Origin: Sedimenticola sp.
GTDB taxonomy: Bacteria > Pseudomonadota > Gammaproteobacteria > Chromatiales > Chromatiaceae
Assembly: GCA_002869585.1 (NCBI GenBank)
Contig: PKUO01000107.1
Coordinates: 2,105-55,276, forward strand
DNA: 53,172 bases
Direction of reading: 5' to 3'
The position numbers were made by a program, and so were the translations under genes. The notes beneath the pieces were generated by a model, which made no database searches, was not told the DNA's origin, and was given only the letters and a program-made list of their open reading frames with translations. This document shows, piece after piece, positions 43,066 through 51,894 of this stretch (its first letter is position 1; every line of letters begins with the position of its first letter).

Positions 43066-45017
43066 TTGGTCTCTTCCAGGCTATCCTCTTCGATAGCATC
43101 CTCATCGAGCTGAAACTCGTTCTCCGCGGTCTCTGCCGAATCGGCTTCGGTATGACTCTCCTGGCCCTTCGGCGTCTGCGGGTCGGACGGGGGGGACTCA
43201 CTGACAGGGGCCTGTGGCTCAACGGCCTCAAACTCCTCTTCGCTGACCAGCTCCAGCGCATCTTTGGTCGGGCGACGGCGTATAAACCAGAAAGCCGCGC
43301 CTGCCAGCACGATCAGCAGCAGATTGCCCAGACCAAAGATGATCGAGTACTCCTTGACCCCGTACTCCGCCTCCTCAACCGGGGTCTCCTGCGGCTCTTC
43401 GGTAATGGGCGGCTCTGATACAACCGGCTCTGGCGCCTGCTCCGCAACAGCCTGGCCCTCGACAATGACCGGCTCCAGATCCAGCAGCAGATCATGGCCC
43501 GCGGCGGTTTTCGCAGTCACCCTGACCCCCAGTGTCCAACTGCCCTGCAACTGGCTGGTGTCTATCCAGGCCTCGGAGCTGATACCGTCGGCGCCGGGCA
43601 GAAACATCACGCCCTGCTGAGCGCCATCCCCTGCGACCAGTGAAGCGTCCAGTGAAAAGTTTTCCATATCCAGCAGTTCACTATCCGGCCTGATGTTGAC
43701 TCGCAACCCGGGATTGCCCCCCTGTTGTTGCACCTCTGTCTCCATGATTACCGGATCAACGACTTCAAACAGTTGCCGCTGCTCTCGCTGGAAGGTCTTG
43801 CCCTCGACATTGACGATGTATTCAACCTTCCCAGGGGCAATACCTTCCCCGATTGCCACCGTGAATTCGCCATCGCCAGCGACTGCATCCGCCTCCTGGC
43901 CATCATCATAGATCGGGCGGGGTTCACCCACATCCACGCTGTCGACATGCATGCCGCGCAGACTGACCACCTCGAGAAACTCCTGACGGGTGATCTTTTT
44001 CTCTTCGTTGGTAAAATGCACCGCCAGCGGCACCTGTTCACCGGCGACGATACGCCCAGGCAGTTCAGAGACACGCATCTTCAGACTGGTAACCACCACC
44101 ACCCGGTTATCCGGATCGATGGCCGCCTGAACCGTCCAGTCGCCCACCTCGGGCTGGCTGATGGTCAACAGGTCATAGCCCTCATCCCGATGCCAGCTCA
44201 CACTCTTTGGGGCGGTTTCAGCGTCAAAACTCTCACCTGTCGGTGGGACCACCCGGGTGGCGGGTGCATCGGCCTGACGAAATACCAGGAGCGTTACCTC
44301 TTCGATGCTCGCATCAACGGTAAACTTGTTATCCTTCAGCGGCAGGGTGTCGGGGCGACCGACCTTTTCGAAGATACGCAGGAAAACCCGCTGCAGTTGT
44401 TCCGCATCCTCCACCTGTTCATACCAGCCACCGGTTTCACCGGCCAGGGCCTTCATCAGCTCATGATCGGCCCGCTCTGACAGGGCAATGGTGTGGACCT
44501 GCGCCTCCAGACCTTTGAGCTTGGGCAGCAGTTCATCGAGAATCCGCTGACGTGAGGCGGCGCTCTCGACGGGATTTTTCGAGACATCGACCATACCATC
44601 GGTCAGCAGTACCAGATGCCGGCGGTATTTGTCCGCAGGCTCGCCCCAGTCCCTGATCGAGCGCCTGATCGCCTCCTCGATATTGGTAAATTGACCGGGT
44701 GAGGCGATTTTCGCAGCGCCATCACGCCCGCGCTCTTTCCACGCCTTGTCCACCATCCCCAACGGCACCTGCATGTTGACGTACTTGCCGAAGGTCCAGA
44801 CGCCAGCCCTGGACTGTTCCGGCAACAGTCCCACCAACAGACGCAGCGCCGGCCGGCGCAGGTTCTTCGGATCATTCTTTTTCATGCTGCCGGAGACATC
44901 AATCAAGATCCGCGTGTCGGCTGACTCAGGTGCATCGGCAGCCTGCAGCGGAAGGGCCAACAGCAGCATCCCCAGAAGGGACAGGATAAGGGATAGAGCC
45001 CGATGGGTTCTGGTCAT
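43062..45017 (-). CDS. Exported VWA-domain protein with a C-terminal membrane anchor
   Basis: 651 residues. A signal peptide (LILSLLGMLLLALPLQAAD) leads to a VWA domain with MIDAS DVSGSMKK near residue 38 and a later LLTDGMVDVS. Beta-rich domains follow, then a membrane segment near 555-580 (IFGLGNLLLIVLAGAAFWFI), and a short acidic cytoplasmic tail. It resembles Bat-type or surface VWA proteins that hold other proteins through metal. It is the first gene of a two-gene operon. Function unknown. Confidence 0.85.
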   Translation of the reverse strand: MTRTHRALSLILSLLGMLLLALPLQAADAPESADTRILIDVSGSMKKNDPKNLRRPALRLLVGLLPEQSRAGVWTFGKYVNMQVPLGMVDKAWKERGRDGAAKIASPGQFTNIEEAIRRSIRDWGEPADKYRRHLVLLTDGMVDVSKNPVESAASRQRILDELLPKLKGLEAQVHTIALSERADHELMKALAGETGGWYEQVEDAEQLQRVFLRIFEKVGRPDTLPLKDNKFTVDASIEEVTLLVFRQADAPATRVVPPTGESFDAETAPKSVSWHRDEGYDLLTISQPEVGDWTVQAAIDPDNRVVVVTSLKMRVSELPGRIVAGEQVPLAVHFTNEEKKITRQEFLEVVSLRGMHVDSVDVGEPRPIYDDGQEADAVAGDGEFTVAIGEGIAPGKVEYIVNVEGKTFQREQRQLFEVVDPVIMETEVQQQGGNPGLRVNIRPDSELLDMENFSLDASLVAGDGAQQGVMFLPGADGISSEAWIDTSQLQGSWTLGVRVTAKTAAGHDLLLDLEPVIVEGQAVAEQAPEPVVSEPPITEEPQETPVEEAEYGVKEYSIIFGLGNLLLIVLAGAAFWFIRRRPTKDALELVSEEEFEAVEPQAPVSESPPSDPQTPKGQESHTEADSAETAENEFQLDEDAIEEDSLEETK

Positions 45018-45142
45018 GGTATCGCCGTTATTCGGAATTTAAATCTTTGATCTACCCTGATTAACGGCTTAGGAAGTGCAATACTTTAATTTTTCTTGCT
45101 TGGAACCACACGCTGGGGCCGAAACGGCTGTGGCTCAGCGAC

Positions 45143-46033
45143 TCATTGATAAGGGGAGGACGTGCCGGGTGGCTGCTCGGAAAAGCGTTTATAGCTCCAG
45201 ATATACTGCTCGGGACACTGGCGGATACACTGTTCGATAATCCGGTTCATGGCGGTGGCCGATACCAGAGGATCTTCATCAAGCAACGCCTCTGAGCCTT
45301 CACACCAATGGATGCTGAAACGCCCCGGCCTTTTCAGCCGTTCGGTGTAACAGAAGATCACCCTCGCACCGGTTCTCTTGGCGAGCCGGTTGATCATCAC
45401 CATGGTCAGCGCCCGTTGACCGAAAAAAGGGGCAAACACCGCACCCTGCTCGCCGGTGGCCTTGGGCTGCTGATCGCAGAGTATACCCAGCATCTCCCCC
45501 GATTTCAGCGCCTTGAGCAACTGCTTGACCCCCTGTGGGGTTGCCGGCACCAGGGTTGCCCCGGTACGGCTACGGCCCTGGCGAACCAACTCGTCCAGCT
45601 CACGCAATTTCGGGGGCCGGTAAATCGCCGTCATCTTGCTCTGGGACGCCAGATACTGAACCGTCGCTTCCCAATTGCCCAGGTGCGGACCGGCGATAAT
45701 CAGCCCTCTCTCCTCGGCGAGCGCTGCCTGGAAGATCTCGTAACCGTTGCCGACCTCCACCCGGTCAATCCAGTGTTGCGGAGGATTGAGCCAAAACAGC
45801 GGCATTTCAAACAGCGTCTTACCGTTCTCGATCAGGCTCTGCTTGAGCAGTCGCCGTTGGGCGGCTTCATCCAGTTCCGGGAAACAGATCCCAATGTTGA
45901 TCCGTGCGTTGCGTGTCTCGCGGTTGGGCAGATAGTAAAAAAGCCGTCCCACCAGGCTGCCGAACCCCTGCAACAGCGGTAATGGCAAGCATCCCAGCAG
46001 GCGAACTAAATTAAAAATAATCTTGGCACGCAT
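45143..46033 (-). CDS. LpxL/LpxM-type lipid A acyltransferase
   Basis: 296 residues of the lauroyl/myristoyl acyltransferase family. The catalytic HX4E motif is His117-Glu122 in GPHLGNWEA, and IRQCPEQYIWSYKRF near the C-terminus is the family signature. It adds a secondary acyl chain to lipid A at the inner membrane. The N-terminal hydrophobic stretch is modest. I cannot tell LpxL from LpxM or related homologues. Confidence 0.92.
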   Translation of the reverse strand: MRAKIIFNLVRLLGCLPLPLLQGFGSLVGRLFYYLPNRETRNARINIGICFPELDEAAQRRLLKQSLIENGKTLFEMPLFWLNPPQHWIDRVEVGNGYEIFQAALAEERGLIIAGPHLGNWEATVQYLASQSKMTAIYRPPKLRELDELVRQGRSRTGATLVPATPQGVKQLLKALKSGEMLGILCDQQPKATGEQGAVFAPFFGQRALTMVMINRLAKRTGARVIFCYTERLKRPGRFSIHWCEGSEALLDEDPLVSATAMNRIIEQCIRQCPEQYIWSYKRFSEQPPGTSSPYQ

Positions 46034-46143
46034 AAATAATACTTATAAAATAAAATCTGCAACCCGTAGTATACCGAGGCTATCCTTTAACCTACCAATT
46101 TTGTTACATATCCGATCCCATCGGAGTTGTCAGGAGCACTGTC

Positions 46144-46569
46144 ATGAGCGACGAACCCAAAGGCCTGTCCCCCCAACAGGCGTGGCAAATGGCCTGCGAC
46201 GATCCCCGCGCCCTGCTGGTGGATATCCGCTCCAGCATGGAGTTTCTCTTCGTGGGGCATCCGAAAGGCGCGGTCCATGTCCCCTGGATCGATGAACCGG
46301 ACTGGACGGTCAACCCCCATTTTGTCACCGACATCAGAAAACTGGTGCTCGGCGGCGCGGTCTGCACCATCGATGACGGATGCGCACCGGTGATCCTGAT
46401 CTGTCGATCCGGCAAGCGCTCACTGGAAGCGGGCAAGGCGTTGCTGCAGGGTGGATTCACCCGGGTATTTCACGTCGATGAGGGCTTCGAGGGCGACCTG
46501 GATGACGAGCATCACCGCAGCTCAAGCAACGGCTGGCGTTTTCATAACCTCCCCTGGGAACAGTGCTAG
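46144..46569 (+). CDS. Single-domain rhodanese
   Basis: 141 residues. The active loop is CRSGKR with Cys87, and LLVDIRS and HVPWID mark the rhodanese fold. Such proteins move sulfane sulfur between thiols and may feed the TusA-DsrE-DsrC path; that link is inference. It is transcribed divergently from the acyltransferase, from an A/T-rich 110-base spacer. No signal peptide, so cytoplasmic. Confidence 0.92.
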   Translation: MSDEPKGLSPQQAWQMACDDPRALLVDIRSSMEFLFVGHPKGAVHVPWIDEPDWTVNPHFVTDIRKLVLGGAVCTIDDGCAPVILICRSGKRSLEAGKALLQGGFTRVFHVDEGFEGDLDDEHHRSSSNGWRFHNLPWEQC

Positions 46570-46741
46570 GGCCTGTTAACACTTGGCTATTGACCCCATG
46601 TTTAGCTAGACTGCGTATAGGCTGACTATGCGTGGCGGAATACATGTCGCTACGTGATAGAAAAAAACAACAACAGCCGAAAAATTACTTCAGCTTTGTA
46701 TCAGCTTAGTCAGATCACATCAGATTCAACGGGAGAGAACG

Positions 46742-47695
46742 GTGAAGATAAAAAGGATAGTCAGGTTAACCAGCGCAATCATGATTTCCATGGCCATGGC
46801 TGGCTGTGTTTCCAATGAAACCAAGCTCGGGGGCGGCGCAACCAAGGTCACAGGCTCTGGCGGCAACGCCGGTAACCAGGGTAGCGCTCCGGAACTGGTG
46901 AAATGCGCCCGGCCTATTGGAACGGCGGCACTGGTAGAACCTGACCGCCCCACCTATTCCCAGTATGGTCTGACCAGCCCGGTGCCCCTGATCCGTCTGA
47001 TGATGGCCCAGAGTAACTGTTTTCGCGTAGTCGACCGTGGCGCGGCCTCCAAGGCCCTGGAAAAGGAACGCGCCCTCGCCTCCGGGGGTGATCTGCGCAA
47101 GAACAGCTCCATGGGTGGAGGCCAGATGGTTGCCGCCGATTATGTGATCACGCCGAACATCATCTTCCAGGACGCCAACGCCGGCGGCGGCTTCGGCGGT
47201 CTCGGCGCCTTCCTGCCCGGCGTTGCCGGCGCAGTGGCCGGCGGCCTGAAAAGCACCAACCTGGAATCCCAGGTCACCCTGTTCGTCACCAATGTCCGCT
47301 CCGGTGTTCAGGAAGCGGTGGCTGAAGGCAGCGCCAGCAAGAAGGATATCGGGTTCGGCGGGTTTGGCTGGATCGGCGGGGTTGCCGGTGGTGGCGGCTC
47401 CTATGAAAGCACCGACATCGGCAAAATCACCGCCGCGGCATTCATGGATGCACACAACAAACTGGTCACGCAGCTCGGGGCAACCACCCCGGCCACAGAG
47501 ACCATGGATGGCGGCGGCTATATGACCGCGGCAGGCGTCAACTTCCGCTCCGGCCCATCCACCCAGGCGCCGATTATCATGTCCCTGCCCAAAGAGACAC
47601 CCCTGATGCCTACCGGACAGAAGGAAGGCAACTGGTGGGAAGTTGAGGCCAACGGCCGTACCGGCTGGATCCACTCCAACTTTATCACCCGTTAA
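46742..47695 (+). CDS. CsgG-like lipoprotein with a C-terminal SH3 domain
   Basis: 317 residues from a GTG with GGGAG upstream. A lipoprotein signal ends in MAGC (Cys22), followed by a CsgG/HfaB-like domain (FRVVDRGAASKALEKERAL, AADYVITPNIIFQ, ESQVTLFVTNVRSG, IGKITAAAFMDAHNKLV). Two glycine-rich stretches could be the membrane beta-hairpins. A bacterial SH3 domain closes the protein (GVNFRSGPSTQAPII to GWIHSNFI). CsgG forms secretion pores for curli, but no curli genes are nearby. Confidence 0.85.
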   Translation: MKIKRIVRLTSAIMISMAMAGCVSNETKLGGGATKVTGSGGNAGNQGSAPELVKCARPIGTAALVEPDRPTYSQYGLTSPVPLIRLMMAQSNCFRVVDRGAASKALEKERALASGGDLRKNSSMGGGQMVAADYVITPNIIFQDANAGGGFGGLGAFLPGVAGAVAGGLKSTNLESQVTLFVTNVRSGVQEAVAEGSASKKDIGFGGFGWIGGVAGGGGSYESTDIGKITAAAFMDAHNKLVTQLGATTPATETMDGGGYMTAAGVNFRSGPSTQAPIIMSLPKETPLMPTGQKEGNWWEVEANGRTGWIHSNFITR

Positions 47696-47707
47696 ACAAC
47701 CGATGCA

Positions 47708-47731
47708 CAGACCCGGGCTCTTCCGGGTCTG
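47708..47731. terminator. Hairpin after the CsgG-like gene
   Basis: CAGACCCGG and CCGGGTCTG form a 9-bp stem around GCTCTT, 12 bases past the stop. Only two T residues follow, so termination may be partial and the next gene may be reached by read-through. Confidence 0.5.
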
Positions 47732-47762
47732 TTCCCCCTACCTGCCTGAAGAAATGACAACC

Positions 47763-48185
47763 ATGAACAGCCCTTACTCAACGCCCGCCGATGTTGAAGA
47801 CGCCTACTACGACGCCATTGACGAATGCGATCTGACACGGATGATGGCGCTCTGGGATGACGGGGACGACACCGCCTGTTTGCTCCCCATGCAGCCTCTG
47901 CAACAGGGCAAGGCGGCCATAGAGAAGGCCTGGGGGCAGCTGCTCAGGCCCGAGATGGGCATCGACATCGCCATTAAACACCTGCAGTGGATCGAAACCG
48001 ACACACTCGCCATCCACATGGTGGAAGAGCAGGTGACGATCATTGCCAATGGCCAGAAGCAGCCGCCGATTTACGCCACCAACATCTATCGCAAGGGCCA
48101 TGATGGCTGGCGCATACTGGTGCACCTCAACGCCCCGGCCCCGCCACCGCCGGGGATGGTCAACAACGGCATGCTCGGGCTCTGA
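47763..48185 (+). CDS. NTF2/SnoaL-like small protein
   Basis: 140 residues from the ATG at 47763; an ATG at 47754 is also in frame. The pattern DVEDAYYDAIDECDLTRMMALWDD, then INIATNIYRKGHDGWRILVHLNAP-like ending, fits the SnoaL-like/DUF4440 cone fold (visible here as ATNIYRKGHDGWRILVHLNA). Members are ketosteroid-isomerase-like enzymes or binding proteins. The substrate is unknown. It ends eight bases before the convergent rmuC stop. Confidence 0.8.
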   Translation: MNSPYSTPADVEDAYYDAIDECDLTRMMALWDDGDDTACLLPMQPLQQGKAAIEKAWGQLLRPEMGIDIAIKHLQWIETDTLAIHMVEEQVTIIANGQKQPPIYATNIYRKGHDGWRILVHLNAPAPPPPGMVNNGMLGL

Positions 48186-48193
48186 GGCCGGTT

Positions 48194-49600
48194 TCAGAGA
48201 TCGCTGTTTCCCAGCTCGCGATACTCCTGTTCATCCAGCTCGACCTTTTCGATCTTCTGGAAGCGGTCGCTGATCTTGCGCGCTGAGAGATTGACCTCGT
48301 CCACATCCTTCTGGGCCTGATGGATATGCTTGGCAAGGCGGTCCATGCGCTCCTGAAAACGCCCGAAATCCTTGGACAGCAGCCCGAGATGCTGCTGGAT
48401 CACATGCACCTGCTCACGGGTCGCTGCATCCTTCAGAACAGCCCGTGCGGTGGTCAGAATCGCCATCATGGTGGTGGGTGAGACCAGCCACACCCGCCGG
48501 TTATAGGCCTCCTCCACCAGTTCAGGGTAGTGACTGTGGATTTCGGCAAAGACCGACTCGGAGGGCAGAAACATCACCGCCCCGTCGGAGGTCTCCCCTG
48601 GCAGGATATATTTTCCGGCGATGTCCTGGATGTGCTTGCGGATATCCTGCCTGAACTGCTGCGCGGCGCGCGCGCGCTCTGTCTCCGAGAGCTGATGATC
48701 GGTCAGGCGTTGATAGCTCTCCAACGGAAACTTGGCATCCACGGCGACATTGCCGGTGGGCTCGGGCAGATAGAGCAGACAATCCACCCGGGTGCCATTG
48801 GAGAGGGTATGCTGCAGGGCGAAACTGCTCTCGGGCAACAGATTGCGAACCAGTCCGTTCAACTGCACTTCACCAAAGGCGCCGCGCGAACGTTTATCCG
48901 ATAGCACCTCCTGCAGACTCACCACATTGGTCGACAGTTCGGTGATGCGTTTCTGCGCCTCATCGATACGCGACAGGTGTTCAAGCACCCGCATGAAGGT
49001 CTCGGTGGTCTTCTCGAAACCCTCGCTCAGGCGCTTCTCCACCTGTCCACTGATCTGCTGCAGACGCTGATCGGTGGTTTCGGTCAATCCCTCGACCCGC
49101 TTCCCCAGCTCCTCGGCATGCCGGGAAAGTCCCTCGCCCAACTGCCGCCCGAGCAGGTCCATACCCTGGGTGAACCCCTCCTGCTGGGCAATACGGCCCT
49201 CCGACAGCGCCTGGGTCAACTGCTGCTGGACCGCATCGAAGCGGGCAATCAGTTCCGCACGCAGCCCCCCGGAATCTGCGGTGATATTGTTGCGCATTTC
49301 ACCGAAACGGCGCTCCAGGGCCTGGTAGAGGCGCGAGACCTGCAGCAACACGCGGTTCTGTAACTGATGGGCCTGCTCCTTTTGCGATTCCCGGTCACTG
49401 GCCAGCTCGTGCAGCATCAGCCGCTCAAGCTCGCGCAAACGCTGTTCCAGCCGATCGGCAGACTGGACCTCATCACGCTCTCGCGCCTGTAACTGGCTGA
49501 CCAGCCGGGACTGGCGCAACCACAGACCGATCACTACCAGCAACAGCAGGGCTGCCAGGATCAGGGTGATCAAAGGGTAGTAGGGGGAAATGTCGGTCAT
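48194..49600 (-). CDS. rmuC: RmuC family protein
   Basis: 468 residues from the ATG at 49600 (MTDISPYY); an upstream start at 49639 would add 13. An N-terminal membrane segment (LILAALLLLVVIGLWL) is followed by a long coiled coil and the RmuC nuclease-like core (RGAFGEVQLNGLV, LPEPTGNVAVDAKFPLESY, VMFLPSESVFAEI, VWLVSPTTMMAIL). RmuC limits inversions at short repeats in E. coli. Length and motifs are normal. Confidence 0.94.
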   Translation of the reverse strand: MTDISPYYPLITLILAALLLLVVIGLWLRQSRLVSQLQARERDEVQSADRLEQRLRELERLMLHELASDRESQKEQAHQLQNRVLLQVSRLYQALERRFGEMRNNITADSGGLRAELIARFDAVQQQLTQALSEGRIAQQEGFTQGMDLLGRQLGEGLSRHAEELGKRVEGLTETTDQRLQQISGQVEKRLSEGFEKTTETFMRVLEHLSRIDEAQKRITELSTNVVSLQEVLSDKRSRGAFGEVQLNGLVRNLLPESSFALQHTLSNGTRVDCLLYLPEPTGNVAVDAKFPLESYQRLTDHQLSETERARAAQQFRQDIRKHIQDIAGKYILPGETSDGAVMFLPSESVFAEIHSHYPELVEEAYNRRVWLVSPTTMMAILTTARAVLKDAATREQVHVIQQHLGLLSKDFGRFQERMDRLAKHIHQAQKDVDEVNLSARKISDRFQKIEKVELDEQEYRELGNSDL

Positions 49601-49715
49601 AACGGTTGTCCATGTTACCTGATCCCGCCAGCCTGCCATAGCCGGGGCTCATTGGATGAGCCCGACTCTTGAATTATCGCTATACTGTGACGCCGAAAAC
49701 CGATTGAAACCGACA

Positions 49716-50999
49716 ATGCGCATTCATCTGAAAACACTGGGCTGCCGCCTGAACGAGGCGGAGCTGGAAACCTGGTCGCGGGACTTCCAGGCACAGGGGC
49801 ACCAGTTGACCTCCGAGCTTGGCGATGCCGATCTGGTGGTGCTCAATACCTGCGCGGTGACCGCCGAGGCGGTACGCAAATCGCGTAAATTCATGCACAA
49901 GGCCCACCACAAGAACCCCAGGGCAAAACTGGTGGTGAGCGGCTGCTATGCCTCGCTCGATCCGCGCGAAACCGCCCAGTCCCTAGGTGTCGATCTGGTG
50001 GTGAATAACCACGAAAAGGACCGCCTGGTGGAGATTGCCAGCCGCGAGCTGAATCTGCTTGCCATGCCGGAACTGGCCACGTTGCCCGGTGAAAACAGTC
50101 TGTTGTCACAGGGACGGCAACGCGCCTTCATCAAGGTGCAGGATGGCTGTCGCTACCAGTGCAGCTTCTGCATCGTCACGGTGGCGCGCGGAGAGGAGCG
50201 CAGCCGCCCGATTGCCGAGATTGTCAAGCAGATCAATGCGCTGCATGACCAGGGCTTGCACGAGGTCGTGCTGACCGGGGTGCACATCGGTGGTTATGGC
50301 AGCGATTGCGACAGTGACCTCTTCCAATTGATCGATGCGGTGCTGCACCAGACTGATATCCCGCGACTGCGGCTGGGGGCGGTTGAGCCCTGGGATTTGC
50401 CGGAGCACTTCTGGTCGCTGTTCGCCAATCCGAGATTCATGCCCCACCTGCATCTGCCCCTGCAGAGTGGCGCCGACAGTGTGCTCAAGCGCATGGCCCG
50501 CCGGGTCAAAACCGAGCAGTTCAGCCAGCTGGTCGAGCAGGCGCGCGCCCAGGTCCCGGATATCAACATCACCACCGATCTGATCGTCGGCTTTCCCGGC
50601 GAAACCGACGGTGAATGGTGCGAGACGCTGGCCTATGTCGAGCAGATTGGCTTTGGCCACCTGCACATTTTCGCCTACTCGCCCCGTCCCGGCACCCGGG
50701 CAGCCAGTCTCCCCGACCCGGTGCATCGGGATGTCATACGCGAGCGCAGCCAGCAGCTGCATGCCTTGGGGGAGCAGTGCAAAAAGGCGACCCTGGAAAA
50801 CTATATCGGCAGAGAGTTCCCGGTGCTGATCGAAAGCCGGGTAGAGAACAGTGACTATCCCTGGACGGGCTATACCCCAAATTTCCTGCGGGTTGAGCTC
50901 AAAGGCGCTCAATCCCCCTCACTGGAGAACAGTATTCAGCAGGTCAAACTGGAAGCCATCGCAGAAAAAGGCGAAAGCCTGATCGCCCGCTTCCTGTAG
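49716..50999 (+). CDS. mtaB: tRNA t6A37 methylthiotransferase MtaB
   Basis: 427 residues from the ATG at 49716 (MRIHLKTLGCRLNEAELE), which gives the standard N-terminus; the frame is open from 49656. An N-terminal MTTase domain with Cys10 and two further cysteines binds one Fe-S cluster; the radical SAM motif CRYQCSFC is at 145-152. The enzyme converts t6A to ms2t6A at position 37 of tRNAs. CRLNE rather than CQMN in the first motif favours MtaB over MiaB and RimO. Confidence 0.93.
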   Translation: MRIHLKTLGCRLNEAELETWSRDFQAQGHQLTSELGDADLVVLNTCAVTAEAVRKSRKFMHKAHHKNPRAKLVVSGCYASLDPRETAQSLGVDLVVNNHEKDRLVEIASRELNLLAMPELATLPGENSLLSQGRQRAFIKVQDGCRYQCSFCIVTVARGEERSRPIAEIVKQINALHDQGLHEVVLTGVHIGGYGSDCDSDLFQLIDAVLHQTDIPRLRLGAVEPWDLPEHFWSLFANPRFMPHLHLPLQSGADSVLKRMARRVKTEQFSQLVEQARAQVPDINITTDLIVGFPGETDGEWCETLAYVEQIGFGHLHIFAYSPRPGTRAASLPDPVHRDVIRERSQQLHALGEQCKKATLENYIGREFPVLIESRVENSDYPWTGYTPNFLRVELKGAQSPSLENSIQQVKLEAIAEKGESLIARFL

Positions 51000-51008
51000 G
51001 TACGGCAA

Positions 51009-51878
51009 CTATCCCAGCCGTTTCGCTGCGGCCTGCAGGTCTTGCCAGGCCTTGGCCTTCTGATCCGGCGAGCGCAGCAGGTAGGCCGGGTGGTAGCTGA
51101 CAATGACCGGAATCCCATCATACTCGAACTGCCGACCCCGCATGCGTCCCAGGGTCTCCTGGGATTTCAGCAGGTTCTGCGCCGCTACCCGCCCGACACA
51201 GAGAATCACTTTGGGCCTGACCAGTTGCAGTTGACGCTTTAGAAAGGGTTCGCAGCATAGCGCCTCGTCCGGGCGCGGATCGCGATTATTCGGCGGGCGG
51301 CATTTGAGAATATTGGCAATGAACACCTGCTCCCGTTGCAGACCCATGGCCAGCAGCATGGCGTTCAGCAACTGTCCGGCGCGACCGACAAAAGGCTCGC
51401 CCTGGCGATCCTCATCGGCACCGGGCGCTTCACCAATCACCATCAGACTGGCCTCCCGGTCGCCCACGCCAAACACGGTGTTCGTGCGGGTTTTGTGCAG
51501 TTCACAGGCCTGACACTCCGCCACCCGCTGTTCCAGCCCCTTCCAGTCGAGTCGGGCGATATCAGTTCGCCCCTTCAGTCCCTGCTCCAGATCCAGGGGG
51601 ATGTCGTCATTCAGATCGGCCGGAATAAAATCATCATCAAAGGGGGGCGGCTCATCCATCCAGGCAGGGACTTCCTCGGCTCGGGATGGTGCAGGCACTG
51701 GCGCTTTATGCACCTTCTCCGCGGGTGTTTTCACCTGAACAACCGGTTGCTTCTCAGGGACCTGCACAGGTTGAGGAGTTGCCTCCTCCACCTGTGCTTC
51801 ATCCGCATCGGCATCCCTGCGCATCCAGGTTTGAATGCCCATCGCCTCGAGATACTGTCGTCGCCGGTTCTGTTCCAT
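51009..51878 (-). CDS. Family-4 uracil-DNA glycosylase
   Basis: 289 residues. The C-terminal 190 residues are a type-4 [21 protein letters not shown] (first Fe-S cysteines), [20 protein letters not shown] (active site), [13 protein letters not shown], and SYHPAYLLR near the end. The N-terminal 100 residues form a Pro/Glu-rich disordered linker preceded by [13 protein letters not shown], often seen fused in proteobacterial members. It removes uracil from DNA. It is 16 bases past the leuA stop, so possibly co-transcribed with it. Confidence 0.92.
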   Translation of the reverse strand: MEQNRRRQYLEAMGIQTWMRRDADADEAQVEEATPQPVQVPEKQPVVQVKTPAEKVHKAPVPAPSRAEEVPAWMDEPPPFDDDFIPADLNDDIPLDLEQGLKGRTDIARLDWKGLEQRVAECQACELHKTRTNTVFGVGDREASLMVIGEAPGADEDRQGEPFVGRAGQLLNAMLLAMGLQREQVFIANILKCRPPNNRDPRPDEALCCEPFLKRQLQLVRPKVILCVGRVAAQNLLKSQETLGRMRGRQFEYDGIPVIVSYHPAYLLRSPDQKAKAWQDLQAAAKRLG

Positions 51879-51894
51879 TACCTTGACCGAAGGT

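Noticed and set aside
46766-47674. Minus-strand open frame of 302 codons opposite the CsgG-like gene
   Set aside because: The plus-strand product has a lipobox and SH3 domain; the minus frame is a shadow rich in Gly, Ala and His.
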